A stretch of DNA of 64,000 bases from Delia radicum. Lineage: Eukaryota > Arthropoda > Insecta > Diptera > Anthomyiidae. This document shows, in pieces, positions 47,807 to 57,703 of this stretch. The DNA lies in the NCBI GenBank assembly GCA_021234595.1, contig CM037855.1:110300895-110364894 (forward strand). The letters run 5' to 3'. The notes under the pieces are model-generated. The model worked only from the letters and a program-made list of their open reading frames with translations, was not told the origin of the DNA and made no database searches. Position 1 is the first letter of the stretch; every line of letters begins with the position of its first letter. The position numbers and the translations under genes are program-made.

Positions 47807-48191
47807 CTTAGAATACTATGTAGGTAAAGACCACTGCAAATGTAGTTGAAAAAAAAAAAATTAAACTTAAAGAAAGGACGACTTACATTACAGTAAATTC
47901 AACTAACATTGTCATTTGTTTTTTAATGTTCAAAAAATGACTAACAAGTGTAGTAAAAATGAACCATGGTAGTAAAAAATAAACATTTATTTTTTTAAAT
48001 AACAAAAAACAACTGTAAAAAATTAATGTTAAATCATAAAACAGTCATTTGAAGTGGGTTGTTTTTTTAAATGAACTACAAGGTTAGTAAAAAATTTAAT
48101 CTATTCTCCAAATGACTGACATTTACATTAAAAATAAAGAAAGTGTATTAAAACCCAAACAACTACATATTTTTAAAGCAGAAGTTCCCTG
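47807..48191 (+). mobile_element. hAT-like MITE nested in hammerhead repeat
   Basis: Starts CTTAGAATACTATG and ends AGCAGAAGTTCCCTG. The uninterrupted repeat reads ACTAGTTTATATGAATG at this point, while here TTTATACA and ATTGTATG flank the insertion, consistent with a diverged 8-bp duplication of the target. 385 bp, non-coding. Confidence 0.8.
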
Positions 48192-48241
48192 ATTGTATGA
48201 ATGTTTGATGTTTGACATGGGATTGTTACCGCTTTCAAAAC

Positions 48242-48292
48242 GTGTTCTGATGATGGGAACCTAGAAAATTCCCGAAATAGATCAATCAACAC
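48242..48292 (+). ncRNA. hammerhead ribozyme motif, copy C (best preserved)
   Basis: Helix I GTGTT (48242-48246) pairs perfectly with AACAC (48288-48292). The core is CTGATGA (48247-48253), then one extra T, then helix II GGGAA (48255-48259) with TTCCC before GAAA (48274-48277). Helix III ATAG pairs with CAAT with one mismatch. The cleavable C is at 48287. The expected cut lies between 48287 and 48288. Additional pairing CTTTC with the GAAA-G region outside helix I could form the distal stem seen in natural hammerheads. All invariant core bases are present; the extra T next to helix II and the helix III mismatch are the caveats. Confidence 0.75.
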
Positions 48293-48420
48293 ATTCCTGA
48301 AATGGTCAAATAATAAATTTGAAAACAAAAATTCTATACATTATTTGTTAGGGCAATGTCCTAATAAAGAAATATAGAGTATGGCCTCGAACGTGAATAA
48401 TTTTCATTTTCATTATTTTT

Positions 48421-49187
48421 TACATCACTTTTAATACCAACAACTAAAAACTTATCGGAAGTTTTGTCCCTTAAATAAAATATATACCGTTATAATCGAA
48501 TATTACTTTCGCCTTCAAAAAAAAAAAAAAAATACAAACACTCAATAAAAAAATATTAGTTTTATTAATAAATTTTAAAATAATATACAATTTTTCTATA
48601 GTTTTGGTAACTGCAACAAAATATTGTGATGCCCAACTGCATTTCTCTTTTACCTACAAATCAATTTTTTGACACATATCAAATTTAAATTGTGTTTCGG
48701 CTAGCGGTAAAGTAACTGCCTGACAAACCCGAAATTATATATGATTACATATGTTACGATATATATTTACATCGCACAATTATTTTACGAAAATTTTGAA
48801 TATAGCGCTATATATTATTATATCTTATATCTTATGTTTTATATAATTTTATCATTTTTATCTCATCATATATAATTGATATTGCTTTATATGAGATCGT
48901 GTATATAATTCCATATATAGTTGTATATAACTATACATAATTCAAAAAACCAAAGAAATTCTATCACGTTTTTTTTATAATTTTATATGGCAACACATAA
49001 AGTTCTAAACAAATAGTTGTGTTAAATTTAAAAACAAAAAATCTATCACTTTGATGTATAGAGTCATTCCAGAAGGCCTATTGACAAAAATATAACTATT
49101 TCAACTTCGCCCCTTCCGATTTGCATACAATTTTGTATATGTAATCGCCAAATTAGTATGAGAAACCAATTTGTTTATTTTTTTAAA
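48421..49187. other. non-coding stretch
   Basis: No gene; TATATAAT/ATATAATT-rich words from 48720 to 48960 resemble the interior of the AT-rich MITE at 45.1 kb. Confidence 0.5.
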
Positions 49188-49490
49188 ATTCGTTGTCGTT
49201 TGCGTTTATCGCTGCTTATTTGAGCGTTTATCGCTGGTATGTTTTTTTTTTGTTGATTTATAAAAACACATACTGTCCAAATTGTCGTAATTTTTGAACT
49301 AGTAGTCCGATCGGAAAAATCGTTTTTCTAAAGAAAGTATTGTTTGTTCAATCTGATTTTTTTATATGTATTAGAGGACTACTCAATCTGCAAATCAAGG
49401 ACATTTTTAAGTTTTTTGATAATTTTTTTTTTTAATTTAAAAAAAAAATAACAACTTTAAGCAGCGATTAATACGCGAACGATAACGAAA
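49188..49490. mobile_element. ~300-bp MITE with ~40-bp TIRs
   Basis: The left arm 49188-49228 (TTCGTTGTCGTTTGCGT, ATCGCTGCTTA) matches, inverted, the right arm 49452-49490 (TTCGTTATCGTTCGCGT, ATCGCTGCTTA read inward). It is directly adjacent to a TTAA-flanked element on the right. No coding content. Confidence 0.75.
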
Positions 49491-49494
49491 TTAA

Positions 49495-50262
49495 CCCTCT
49501 TACCGGTAACCCCGCCTCCAGGTGGGGCATTTTAAATTAGCCATAAGTGCATCAAATGAGTTTTTTATAATAAAAATTAAAGTTATTTCGGTACGAAAAA
49601 AAGTTACAAAATATTTTGTGAACTATTTTTTGTGTACATGTCACAGTTTGGAATAAAGAAAGCGTTAAAGTTAAAATTTTGTAAAATTGCTAGAAAGAAA
49701 TGTTTTGAAATGAACACAGTTTTCAAAAATCTTGAAAACATATTTACGTTGGCTAGAAACCGTTAATACTAAGCGCAAAGTAACATAGAAGCTTAGACTT
49801 TTCAAAAACGCTCTAATTTTGGTCCAAGTACATACAGCATTCTAATTTACATTCGATTTAACTTGAAAACGTATCTACAGATTTTTATGAAATTTAGTAC
49901 AAAGATTATGTTAGGTAACATTAGCAAAGCCTTTAAATTTAATTAATATATGTTACAGTTTAATTGCGTTAACGCTAAACTTCGATTTTTTAGATAAATG
50001 AAAATTGCCATATCTTAAGTAAAATCACAAAAAGGGTAATTTTTCGACTTCATTTATATTTTGGTAAGACGAAAAATGTATGCCTAAATTTATAAATGTT
50101 TATGGATTAGTGTTAGAGATAATTTCTAATAATAATTTGACCCATATCGCCCAAAATAGGCAACGAGAAAAATGTTGTTAGAATAACATATCGTTTATTT
50201 TGTTGGGCTGAACAAGTAGTATAAATTTCATTGAAAAAAAAAAGCTTAGGCCGGTTTGAGGG
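49495..50262. mobile_element. TTAA-flanked, piggyBac-like MITE
   Basis: TTAA at 49491-49494 and 50263-50266. The ends read inward are CCCTCTTACCGG and CCCTCAAACCGG. TTAA target duplication with CCCT-type ends is the signature of piggyBac elements. 768 bp without transposase. A further inverted-looking end (CCGTGGCACCCCGTTACCG then TTAA) at about 50480 could be an alternative right end. Confidence 0.65.
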
Positions 50263-50315
50263 TTAAAAAAATAAACAAATTGTGTCTAGAACAAGACACA
50301 ATTTTTTCAAATCGC

Positions 50316-50640
50316 AATATAGCAAAAATGTTTACTCCGATTTCAAAAAACTTTAAAATATTCATTCTTAGCATGCCAAAATTAGTAAAAAAATGATGTG
50401 AAGCAAAAACATGTTTTTTATTAAAGCAGTTTAAAAATTTTTTGAAAAATTCAAAGTTCGGTAACGGGGTGCCACGGGTTAAAGTATCTGATTTTTCTCA
50501 AATTTACAGAAAATAACTTTTACACCTAATGCTACAATAAGCTGAGCAATAAATTAAAATTTTTCATAAAAAGTTTTTCTTTATACAAAAAAATGCTGCT
50601 CTAATGTTTTAAGTATTTTAAGAAAATTTTATATTTTTTC
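50316..50640 (+). repeat. dispersed repeat, copy 1 (also at 58.35 kb)
   Basis: Shares with 58348-58590 the segments AAATCGCAATAT, AGCATGCCAAAATTA, CTACAATAA..GAGCAATAA (GGACAATAA there) and AAAGTTTT-CTTTATAC-AAAAAATG. The two copies are in the same orientation but diverged. No ends or coding content defined. Confidence 0.6.
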
Positions 50641-51944
50641 CGTTACTTTTAAACTTATCTAGTCCAATAATAACCAAATATGAAAATTACATTGTATTTG
50701 CTAAAACTGCAGTTACACTATTAAAGGTGAATGCTTCTAAAGAATATTATTTTACCTCAAATTTTAAAAATATTTACTATTTACCGACGACAACAATGAT
50801 TATTCGAGATCAGCTCGAGTTTAGGAGATATAACCAAAACAGATAAGCCTATTAGAACAATTATCATTTAAATCGACTTAATTGCACTTATGTTGTTTAT
50901 ATTTCAAAAAGATTTAACTTATAGCGTTACAATGGCGAACCTTTGGAATTTTTTTAAAACTGAACAATTTTAAAGTCAGTAACATTTTCTTTAAGCATCG
51001 GATCTTTATATATATATTATATTTCATGTAGAAAAACTAAAAAATTTTTGCAAAAACCTTGTTTGGCGATGATATCTCGAATGGTTTTCGAAAAAGAGGA
51101 AAAACTATTAGTTTTTTAATTTTTGTGTTTTATTTGATAAAACGGAAATCACAATAATTTGACCATTTAAACTCCTTACAGGTCCAACAGATCATGTTGC
51201 TGTACAGCGGTTATTCTCGTTGCTTCCTTATATATTCATAACACAAAAAAAAAAAAAAAACAGATATCGTGATGATTATAATGTTCACACCAGATTTTGG
51301 AGCGCTGTATTTAAAAGAACTTCTCTTCTTAACGATCCATAAACGTTATTCATCATCACAGATTTTGCAAACAACATTATGCACCCAAAACTTGTTTTTG
51401 CCCCCAATGGAAAACCAAAACAATCCAAAAATGCTTGTTTTTCGAAATCTGAGACACTTAAACAAAATTTTTACAAAATATATTCACCAAAGACCTTTAG
51501 ATGAATGCATGATAGAAATTTCAAAGTTTTATCTAAAATACGACAGCAATATACAGAAAATGTTGTAAACAGACACAATATGCACATTAGGGTTAAAACA
51601 TTTTTTTTTTGGCGACATCCTATAGTTCCAAAAACCTGTAGCAGATGGAAAAAACTAAGAATTGCGAGTTTACTTTGATGCGATCGTAAAAAATGTTCAA
51701 GAAGTATAAGCATTGAAGCTTTGTATTTACGTGTTTTAATTAAAGAAGGTAGTATTTTTCTACAAATACCTTCTTTTTTTTGTAATTTTCGTACTTGCGA
51801 AATCGTTACCCACCACTTTTTTAATTAAAAAAAATCGTATAAAACTTCAATGCATTTGGTGCGTAAACTATTTTATCCATCACAAAAATATTTTAGTCTT
51901 TTGTTTTATTGAGCTAAAGATCCTTTATTTTATAATTATAATTA
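50641..51944. other. non-coding stretch with an unidentified open frame
   Basis: A 99-codon plus-strand frame at 51269-51568 (MMIIMFTPDFGALYLKELLF ... HLNKIFTKYIHQRPLDE) is less A/T-skewed than its surroundings, but has no recognised motif and no splice or family support. It could be a fragment of an old transposon gene. Confidence 0.35.
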
Positions 51945-52168
51945 TTTATTTCCAATATTTTGTCTTCGCTTTGGAAGACTTCTTCAGGGAAAATTTTTAT
52001 AATTAAAAAACTTAAAAATAATAATTACAAAAAAGGCGGGAAATAAAATATTTTCTAATGTCAAATTAACACAGAAAACAAAGTATAAATAATTGAAATA
52101 TCATAATATAGCAAACAATTTTAAATTAATAGTTTCTTAAAATCTAAATGAGAATTATAATAATTTTA

Positions 52169-53770
52169 TTATTTCCTATTGACTAAATGTCTGTAATTCT
52201 GTGCAATATTGGATGTGTCTGTTTTATAGTTAATCCTTTGTGTTGATGGTACTTTTATGATCTGTAACATTTCTAAAATTGATGTGTTATGAAAATCTGG
52301 ATAATGATTGGAGTTGCTGCAGTGTAATGATAATGCTGTTTTTTGCGTAGAAGTGGTTTTATTGTATTTTTGATCGGATTTATGACCTGCTATTCTAGTT
52401 TTCAGTTTATTCTTTGTGGTACCTACGTATACTTTAGTGCAATTTTCTGTGTCATTACCCCTACATGGTATCTTATAAACTAAATTGGACATATCAAATT
52501 TACTTATTTTATCTTTTGTCTTGCTAAATAGTGAACCTAATGTGTTATATGTTCTATGTGCTACTAAGTATTTCTTATCATCGAAAATTTTGGATTTTTC
52601 TAATCTTTCAGATATAAGATGAACATAAGTTAAAGATTTATAAATTTTGGGTTCCGCAACCCTTATCGTATTAACATTATTCCGTTTTTTAAATTGTCTT
52701 ATTAATTTGCAGCTTAAATGTATTGGGTAATTATTATCCTTCAAAATATCCTTAATTTTTCTTATATTAGTTTCATGAAATTCTACATCGCTTATTCTTA
52801 ATACTCTGTCAATTAGATTTTTCGCAGTATTAATTATTATTCTCTTGGGGTGTTTTGAATGGTAGTTTATAATCCTACTAGAAGCTGTTGGTTTTTGATA
52901 CCAATCTATTTTTAAGATGTTATTCCTTCTCATTATCAATGTATCTAAATAGGGAATTTTAGAGTTACATTCTTCTTCTATCGTAAATTTTATATCTTCA
53001 GAATTAAATGTTGACAAAATATTATTAACTGAATTATAGTGAATAATACAGAACAAATCATCAACGTATTTTGTAATTATTTTTGGTTTTACATCTAATT
53101 TCTCAATACAAGAATCTAATAATTCTTCTATTACTATGTCAGCCACAATCGGATAAGCTGGAGATCCCATTGGAAGACCCTTTCGTTGTAAATATATTCT
53201 ATTATCATATTTAAAATATCTGTTATCTCCTATACAAAATTTCAAGATGCGTAAGAAAAGGTCCTTCCCAATTTTCGTGTATTCTTTTATAATATTCCAT
53301 TTGCCCTCAATAATATCTAATGCTTTATCTACTGGAATACTAGGAAACAAAGATACAACATCAAGTGAAATAAGTTTTTCATCATCTTGTATCTTTAAGT
53401 TCCTTATCTTTTCTCCAAATTCTAAAGAATCCTTTACATTGTATTTAGAATTCTCAGTTACTTTCTTCAGAATACTAGTATCATATCTACAAAGCTCATA
53501 AGATGGGGAATTTACAAAAGAACAAATTGGTCTCAAGGGAAATTGTTCTTTATGAATTTTAGGCACCCCATACAATCTAGGTGCTGTAGATATATTAGTC
53601 TTAAATCTGTTCCTTTCCAATGGCGTGATAATCTTCAACTTAAAGAGGTCCTAAACCAAACTATTGTTCGTTGTCTGTAATCTGCTAGTAGGATCCTTAT
53701 TTGATAATTCATATGTGTCAATATCACCTACAATGTTATTCATTCTTGTAATATAGTCGAATTGTCAGGT
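52169..53770 (-). pseudogene. PLE reverse transcriptase with GIY-YIG endonuclease, N-truncated
   Basis: The frame is open from 53638 to a stop at 52169. It extends upstream through one in-frame stop (TAG near 53650) to about 53770, where it reads MNNIVGDIDTYELSNKDPTS and LQTTNNSLV. RT motifs are STAPRLYGVPKIHKEQFPLR, LISLDVVSLFPSIPVDKALD, KGLPMGSPAYPIVADIVIEE and the catalytic KYVDDLF. A middle region (YQKPTASSRIINYHSKHPKR) is typical of PLEs. The C-terminal GIY-YIG nuclease has LVYKIPC followed by KVYVGTTKNKLKTRIAGH, and ends LHCSNSNHYPDF...QNYRHLVNRK. PLEs copy themselves via RNA using an RT related to telomerase, with the GIY-YIG domain nicking DNA (family knowledge). Catalytic residues are intact over 489 codons; only the N-terminus and one stop codon are defective, so the copy is young. 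Confidence 0.9.
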
Positions 53771-53855
53771 TTGAGATCATAATTAAAATGTTACTATTAT
53801 AAAAATAAAACATTAATTGTTAATAAATGTAAGAGAAGGATAAAAAAATTCATGT

Positions 53856-53928
53856 GATTAACAGCCCTAGAGTGAGTGCTGCACTTTCGACCTAAGCGAA
53901 TAGGTCGTTCATCAGCCTCATTCTAATC
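53856..53928 (-). ncRNA. hammerhead ribozyme motif in PLE terminal region
   Basis: On the minus strand: GATTA, ATGAGG, core CTGATGA (53915-53909), AC, helix II GACCTA/TAGGTC with loop TTCGCT, GAAA (53888-53885), helix III AGTG-CAG-CACT and cleavable C (53874), then ACTC and finally TAATC. Helix I pairs GAG with CTC. A distal stem pairs GATTA with TAATC around an internal loop. A short helix III with a tiny loop is characteristic of the type I hammerheads described in PLEs, which often act as dimers. All invariant core bases are present; two bases separate the core from helix II. Confidence 0.75.
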
Positions 53929-54065
53929 AACAACCCGCAAGAAACTCATGATTTAATCAGGTTAAGATACAGGTACAATGAAATTTAAAAATGGAATATG
54001 TTGCGTTTAAATATTAGTATACATACCGGATTCTCAATTCGTTTCCAGTAATGGTAACATTAGTA

Positions 54066-54315
54066 CACACAGAGAAAAGTTTGTTTTTTCCAACTGAAAC
54101 TCACTTACTACTACTCAAATTCGGTTAACAGCAAATTTCAGATGGTAGGTTGTGCCTACCGTCACAACGAAGTTCGGTTTATAAAAGTGAATTTTAGTTG
54201 CAACACCTAAAATATTCATAAATCGAATGTAAATATCGTTGTACTAACTGAATTTATAAGTTGTTACCCTTAATATGCACTTTGGAATTCGGTTGGCATT
54301 TTCGTTCTCTGTGTG
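54066..54315. mobile_element. 250-bp TA-flanked MITE with CACACAGAGAAAA end
   Basis: The left end CACACAGAGAAAAG follows TA (54064-54065). The right end, read inward, CACACAGAGAACGAAAA precedes TA (54316-54317). The interior matches the decayed copy at 7055-7284. TA duplication suggests mobilisation by a Tc1/mariner-type transposase. It lies between the two inverted PLE terminal regions. Confidence 0.85.
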
Positions 54316-54493
54316 TAGCTGAACTAGGAACCTTGCCAATTAAAAAGCTTTACGATATAAAGCTGTTGGCTAAACTTGTAAGAAAATACAAAAATAACTC
54401 ATATCGTTCGTGTAATCAATTAATATTGGTTTTTCAGTAAGTTGGTTGATACATATATATACCTGATCAAACCATAAGTTTCTTGTGTGTGGT

Positions 54494-54564
54494 GGATTAT
54501 ATTGACGCTAATGATGACCTAGTCGATTAGGTCGAAAGTGCGGAACTCCCTCTAACGCTGATCC
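54494..54564 (+). ncRNA. decayed hammerhead motif in inverted PLE terminal region
   Basis: Distal stem GGATTA/TGATCC, core CTAATGA (54508-54514; the invariant CTGATGA has a G-to-A change), T, helix II GACCTA/TAGGTC, GAAA (54534-54537), helix III AGT/ACT and C at 54548. Same architecture as 53856-53928, but the core mutation should abolish cleavage. Confidence 0.7.
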
Positions 54565-54629
54565 TCACAAGAATTTTTTAACTTTATCTTACATTAATTA
54601 ACAATGAGAGTTTTCTTTTTATAATAGAA

Positions 54630-54774
54630 GGCGCGGGTCCAAGGGGAGGCAAAATGTTACATTTCTTCCCCAAAATTAAAATTTTCAATAGATAAAAATT
54701 AAAAAGAATAGAATAGAAAATTTATCAAAAATACTCCAACTTCCCTCCATAAAATCTTTTCCTGGATCCGCGCC
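54630..54774. mobile_element. 145-bp MITE with GGCGCGG ends and 9-11-bp target duplication
   Basis: Ends read inward are GGCGCGGGTCCA and GGCGCGGATCCA. ATAATAGAA flanks both sides (54621-54629 and 54777-54785). The homologous empty site in the other PLE terminal copy reads uninterrupted ATAATAG, which confirms the insertion. A 9-11-bp duplication fits Mutator-like elements. Confidence 0.85.
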
Positions 54775-55373
54775 TGATAATAGAAATATTTTAATTATGA
54801 CCTCACACCTGACAATTCTAAATGAAATGAAATTTTAAAAGATCAACAATACATGCAAAATTCTCAAATTTAATTATTTTAAATTCTCCATAAAAAATTT
54901 TATTGATTGAGTTAAATTTCTAGCATCTGACAAATTCAGTTAAATAATAATAAATAGTAATTAATCTAAAAATGATCTCAAAATTTTTCAATATTTCACA
55001 TTTAAGGTGAGATTGGATTCAACGTAACTCCAATGATCAGAAAGGTATATGTACTCTGCTCTAGGGCAAAAATTATAAGTTAGCCTATATTTTTCTTTTT
55101 AAGGTATAAATTTACCCATTTTTTCTATTTAAAATTGTTAATAAGAACTCTGTTGAGTGGTTATGAACACGTCTGCAATTAATGGTTTGCAATTATCTTA
55201 ACTGCATTAGATTAGGGTAATATTACGGCAATTAAGATTGTTATCAGTAATATTTTTTGTGGTTATTTTATACGTTGCAGTTTAAATATTTAGCGTTATC
55301 AGTGCATAAGTAATTTTTAATTATTTTTAATGTACAACTCTTATTTTGGGACTTTTTTAAAGTTGTGTAATTT

Positions 55374-55915
55374 GCAATGAAAATGAAAATTATTCAAGTT
55401 CGAGGCCATACTCTATATTTCTTTATTGAAAACTTGTTTGTTATGTGCAAGGTCTACTTTTGGTAGATATTGAAAACATGTTTTTGTTTTGTTTCCCTTA
55501 CTATTTTTTTGTTTTGTTTAAAAACAAAGATAGGGAGAGTAAACAAGACCGTACTTTGTCTTTTATACAAGTTTGATATAATTTTTATTAAAAATAATAC
55601 AAATTATGTTTTTTCGACCTTTAGTTGTGCAATGAAAATTAAAATTATTCAAGTTCGAGGCCATACTCTATATTTCTATTGTCCTAACAAATATTCTATA
55701 GAGTTTTTGTTTTCAAATGTATTACTTGACCACTTTCAGGAATGTGTTGATAGATTTATTTCGGGAATTTTTTAGGTTCCTATCATCAGAACACGTTTTG
55801 AAAGAATTGACAATCCCATGCAAAACATCAAGCATCCATATAAACTAGTTTTCTCACTAAATGAGAACTAATATATGAGCTCGAAATTAAAGATTATCAC
55901 CATTGATCAAAATAT
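55374..55915 (-). mobile_element. hammerhead-bearing repeat, tandem partial dimer D
   Basis: ATTCAAGTTCGAGGCCATAC occurs at 55397 and 55648 in the same orientation. The first unit jumps from ...TTTCTTTA to TTGAAAACTTGTTTG, lacking ~255 bp including its hammerhead. The second carries the hammerhead (55734-55805) and continues to CACCATTGATCAAAATA. Together they form a head-to-tail arrangement with an internal deletion. Confidence 0.8.
55734..55805 (-). ncRNA. hammerhead ribozyme motif, copy D
   Basis: Minus strand: distal CTTTC, helix I GTGTT with AACAC, core CTGATGA, TA, helix II GGAA with TTCC, GAAA, helix III ATAA-AT-CTAT with one A.C mismatch, and cleavable C. Core bases and helix I are intact. 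Confidence 0.65.
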
Positions 55916-56943
55916 ACTAACTTTAGGGGTTTTGCCTTTTTCAGAAATGAATGATGGTGCATTTGAAGCTTCAAAACAATAACTTAGCCTGTTCTCATAA
56001 AATGAACCAAATTTCTGCGCATGTACCTATGTACAGTCAAAATTGCATATTTTTCCATTTCCACTTATAAAATTTCTAAAGTCAGGGGTAAATTACGGCG
56101 TTCGTGATCGAGTGAAACCGTTTGAAAACTGTATTTTTCATGAGGGACTACAAAAATACTAATAATGAAAGCACAAAATTTTACATTTTTTTCTTATCAT
56201 GGACAGAACTACAACATTCCTGATAAAAAATTTCGTTAAACTGTTTTATTTTCGGAAATAGAAAATTAATTTCGATCAAAAAATTACAATCACAAATGCT
56301 GAAATTCGGTCTCAGATTTTTGTTAAATGTTAAAATTGCTGATTTTAATAGCGTACCCATTTTTTTCACTTATGGGCAGGATTTATCGCAAAATTGCATT
56401 AACTAATTAATGCCTCAACTCCGATTCCATTGTCCAATATCTAGGAAATTTCACGCATTCAATACTTAAGTTGTTTGGTATAATTTTTTTGGAATTTCCC
56501 ATACTTCGGACTTATGAATTAACCACAAATATAAAATAATTCCTCCAGGTTTTTTGAAAAAAAAAAAAATTATGATCTTCCACTTAAAACTATTAATTTA
56601 TACTTGAAAATAATCGACATTTCAAGCAAGGGTATTTTTATTTTGTTGATGATTTCACGAAATCATATCTACAGCCCAGGTAAATGATCTGAAAAAGGAA
56701 AGAAATATCTTTTGTATGATAAAGAACACCGAAGACTATTTTTGGCGATTTTCTAAATTTTTGCGATTTTTCATTTTTGTGCAATTTTTCCGACTGTCTA
56801 AATTTTCAGACTTTTAAACGGCGATGTTACCCATATTAAGGATGCGAAATCTTACACCAACATTTTCCTACAGTAGTTTTATTGTTTCTATATACGCCTG
56901 TGAAATAATATTTATCGTAGCTCTTACCTGTGTTAAGATAGAT
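55916..56943. other. non-coding stretch
   Basis: No gene recognised; possibly old repeat DNA with words such as GGCGATTTTCTAAATTTTTG. Confidence 0.5.
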
Positions 56944-57703
56944 TAGTCCATTCAAATAAGGCAGAAAAAGGGGTCAACCTTTTAATTCCAGGTAATAGGC
57001 TGGAAACTCGTATATGGCTTTATTTTGGTGTTCTAAATCCTGTCTCAAAAGTCTCATAAAATCTCGTTTCTGCGTCGTGAGTTATTCAAGGTCAAAGGTC
57101 ACAAAAATATGTTTTTGGCGATTATCTCGGTTTATGTAGCTCCAATGATGTCAACATCTATTATAAAAATTGTAGGTCGTGCAATTTGTAACAATTTTGT
57201 TACAAACATTTTTTTATGCGCTTAACTGTTTTCGGGATAGAGGGCAGATACTCCAGAGCGCTCACCCCTACCTGCAATTATTCAAGGTCAATCGTGAATC
57301 TCGGTTAATAATATCTTATATAAAGTGACTAAATTACTAAAATATCATTAACCAATATTCACGGTTGACCTTGAATAATTGCAGGTAGGGCTGAGCGCTC
57401 CGGAGCCTCTGCCCTATATCTCAAAAACGGTTGAGCGCATGAAAAAATGTTTGTAACAAAATTTGTTACAAATTGTATGACCTACAATTTTTATAACATA
57501 TATTTGCATCATTGGAGCTATAGAAACAGAGAATTTCGCCAAAAACTGATTTTTGTGACATTTGACCTTGAATAACTCACGACGCAGACAGGAGATTTTA
57601 TGAGACTTTTGAGACAGTGATTAGAACAGCAAAATAAAGCCATATACTAGTTTCCAGCCTATTACCTGGAATTCGGAGGTGAAACCCTAATTTGACTGGA
57701 CTG
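56944..57703. mobile_element. foldback element, ~330-360-bp inverted arms
   Basis: Arm 56944-57312 and arm 57343-57703 are inverse copies separated by ~30 bp. Shared words (one strand) include TTCCAGGTAATAGGCTGGAA, GTGAGTTATTCAAGGTCAAA, TCCAATGATG and AATTGCAGGTAGGG. The tips are TTAGTCCATTCAAATAAGG and (inward) ACAGTCCAGTCAAATTAGG. The arms are about 90% similar by eye. The whole can fold into one long hairpin. No coding content. If the wunen-like gene extends this far, it lies within an intron on the sense strand. Confidence 0.85.

Larger units (their letters stand above)
47404..48420 (+). mobile_element. hammerhead-bearing repeat, tandem partial dimer C (interrupted)
   Basis: The same landmark, AAATTTGAAAACAAAAA, occurs at 47411 and 48315. 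Subtracting the nested MITE (385 bp, plus about 8 bp if its target duplication is counted) gives a unit of 511-519 bp. A complete unit is followed by the hammerhead and the first ~130 bp of a second unit, ending ...TTTCATTTTCATT. This is direct evidence for head-to-tail organisation with the ribozyme in each unit. The open frame on the minus strand here is fortuitous. Confidence 0.8.
51945..53970 (-). mobile_element. Penelope-like retroelement (PLE)
   Basis: Minus-strand element. A terminal region with a hammerhead motif (53856-53928) is followed downstream by the RT/GIY-YIG reading frame and a 3' tail. The tail has a CTGAAGA-GTCTTC...GAAGAC hairpin (minus strand, about 51989-51962) and AAATAAAGGATCTTTAG. 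Homologous terminal sequence lies inverted at about 54440-54840, so the element has a head-to-head inverted terminal copy, as is often seen in PLE insertions. The protein is N-terminally truncated. Confidence 0.85.
54440..54840 (+). mobile_element. second PLE terminal region, inverted
   Basis: Plus-strand homologue of the minus-strand region 53970-53760. Shared are ACCTGATCAAACCAT, AAGTTTCTTGTG, the hammerhead at 54494-54564, GAATTTTTTAACTTTATCTT, AACAATGA and TTATGACCTCACACCTGAC. It is interrupted by a small MITE at 54630-54774. It does not continue into the RT frame. Confidence 0.8.

Noticed and set aside
51269..51568. Small host gene encoding a 99-residue protein
   Set aside because: No family resemblance, no conserved motif and no splice or promoter support; mentioned only as an unidentified frame.
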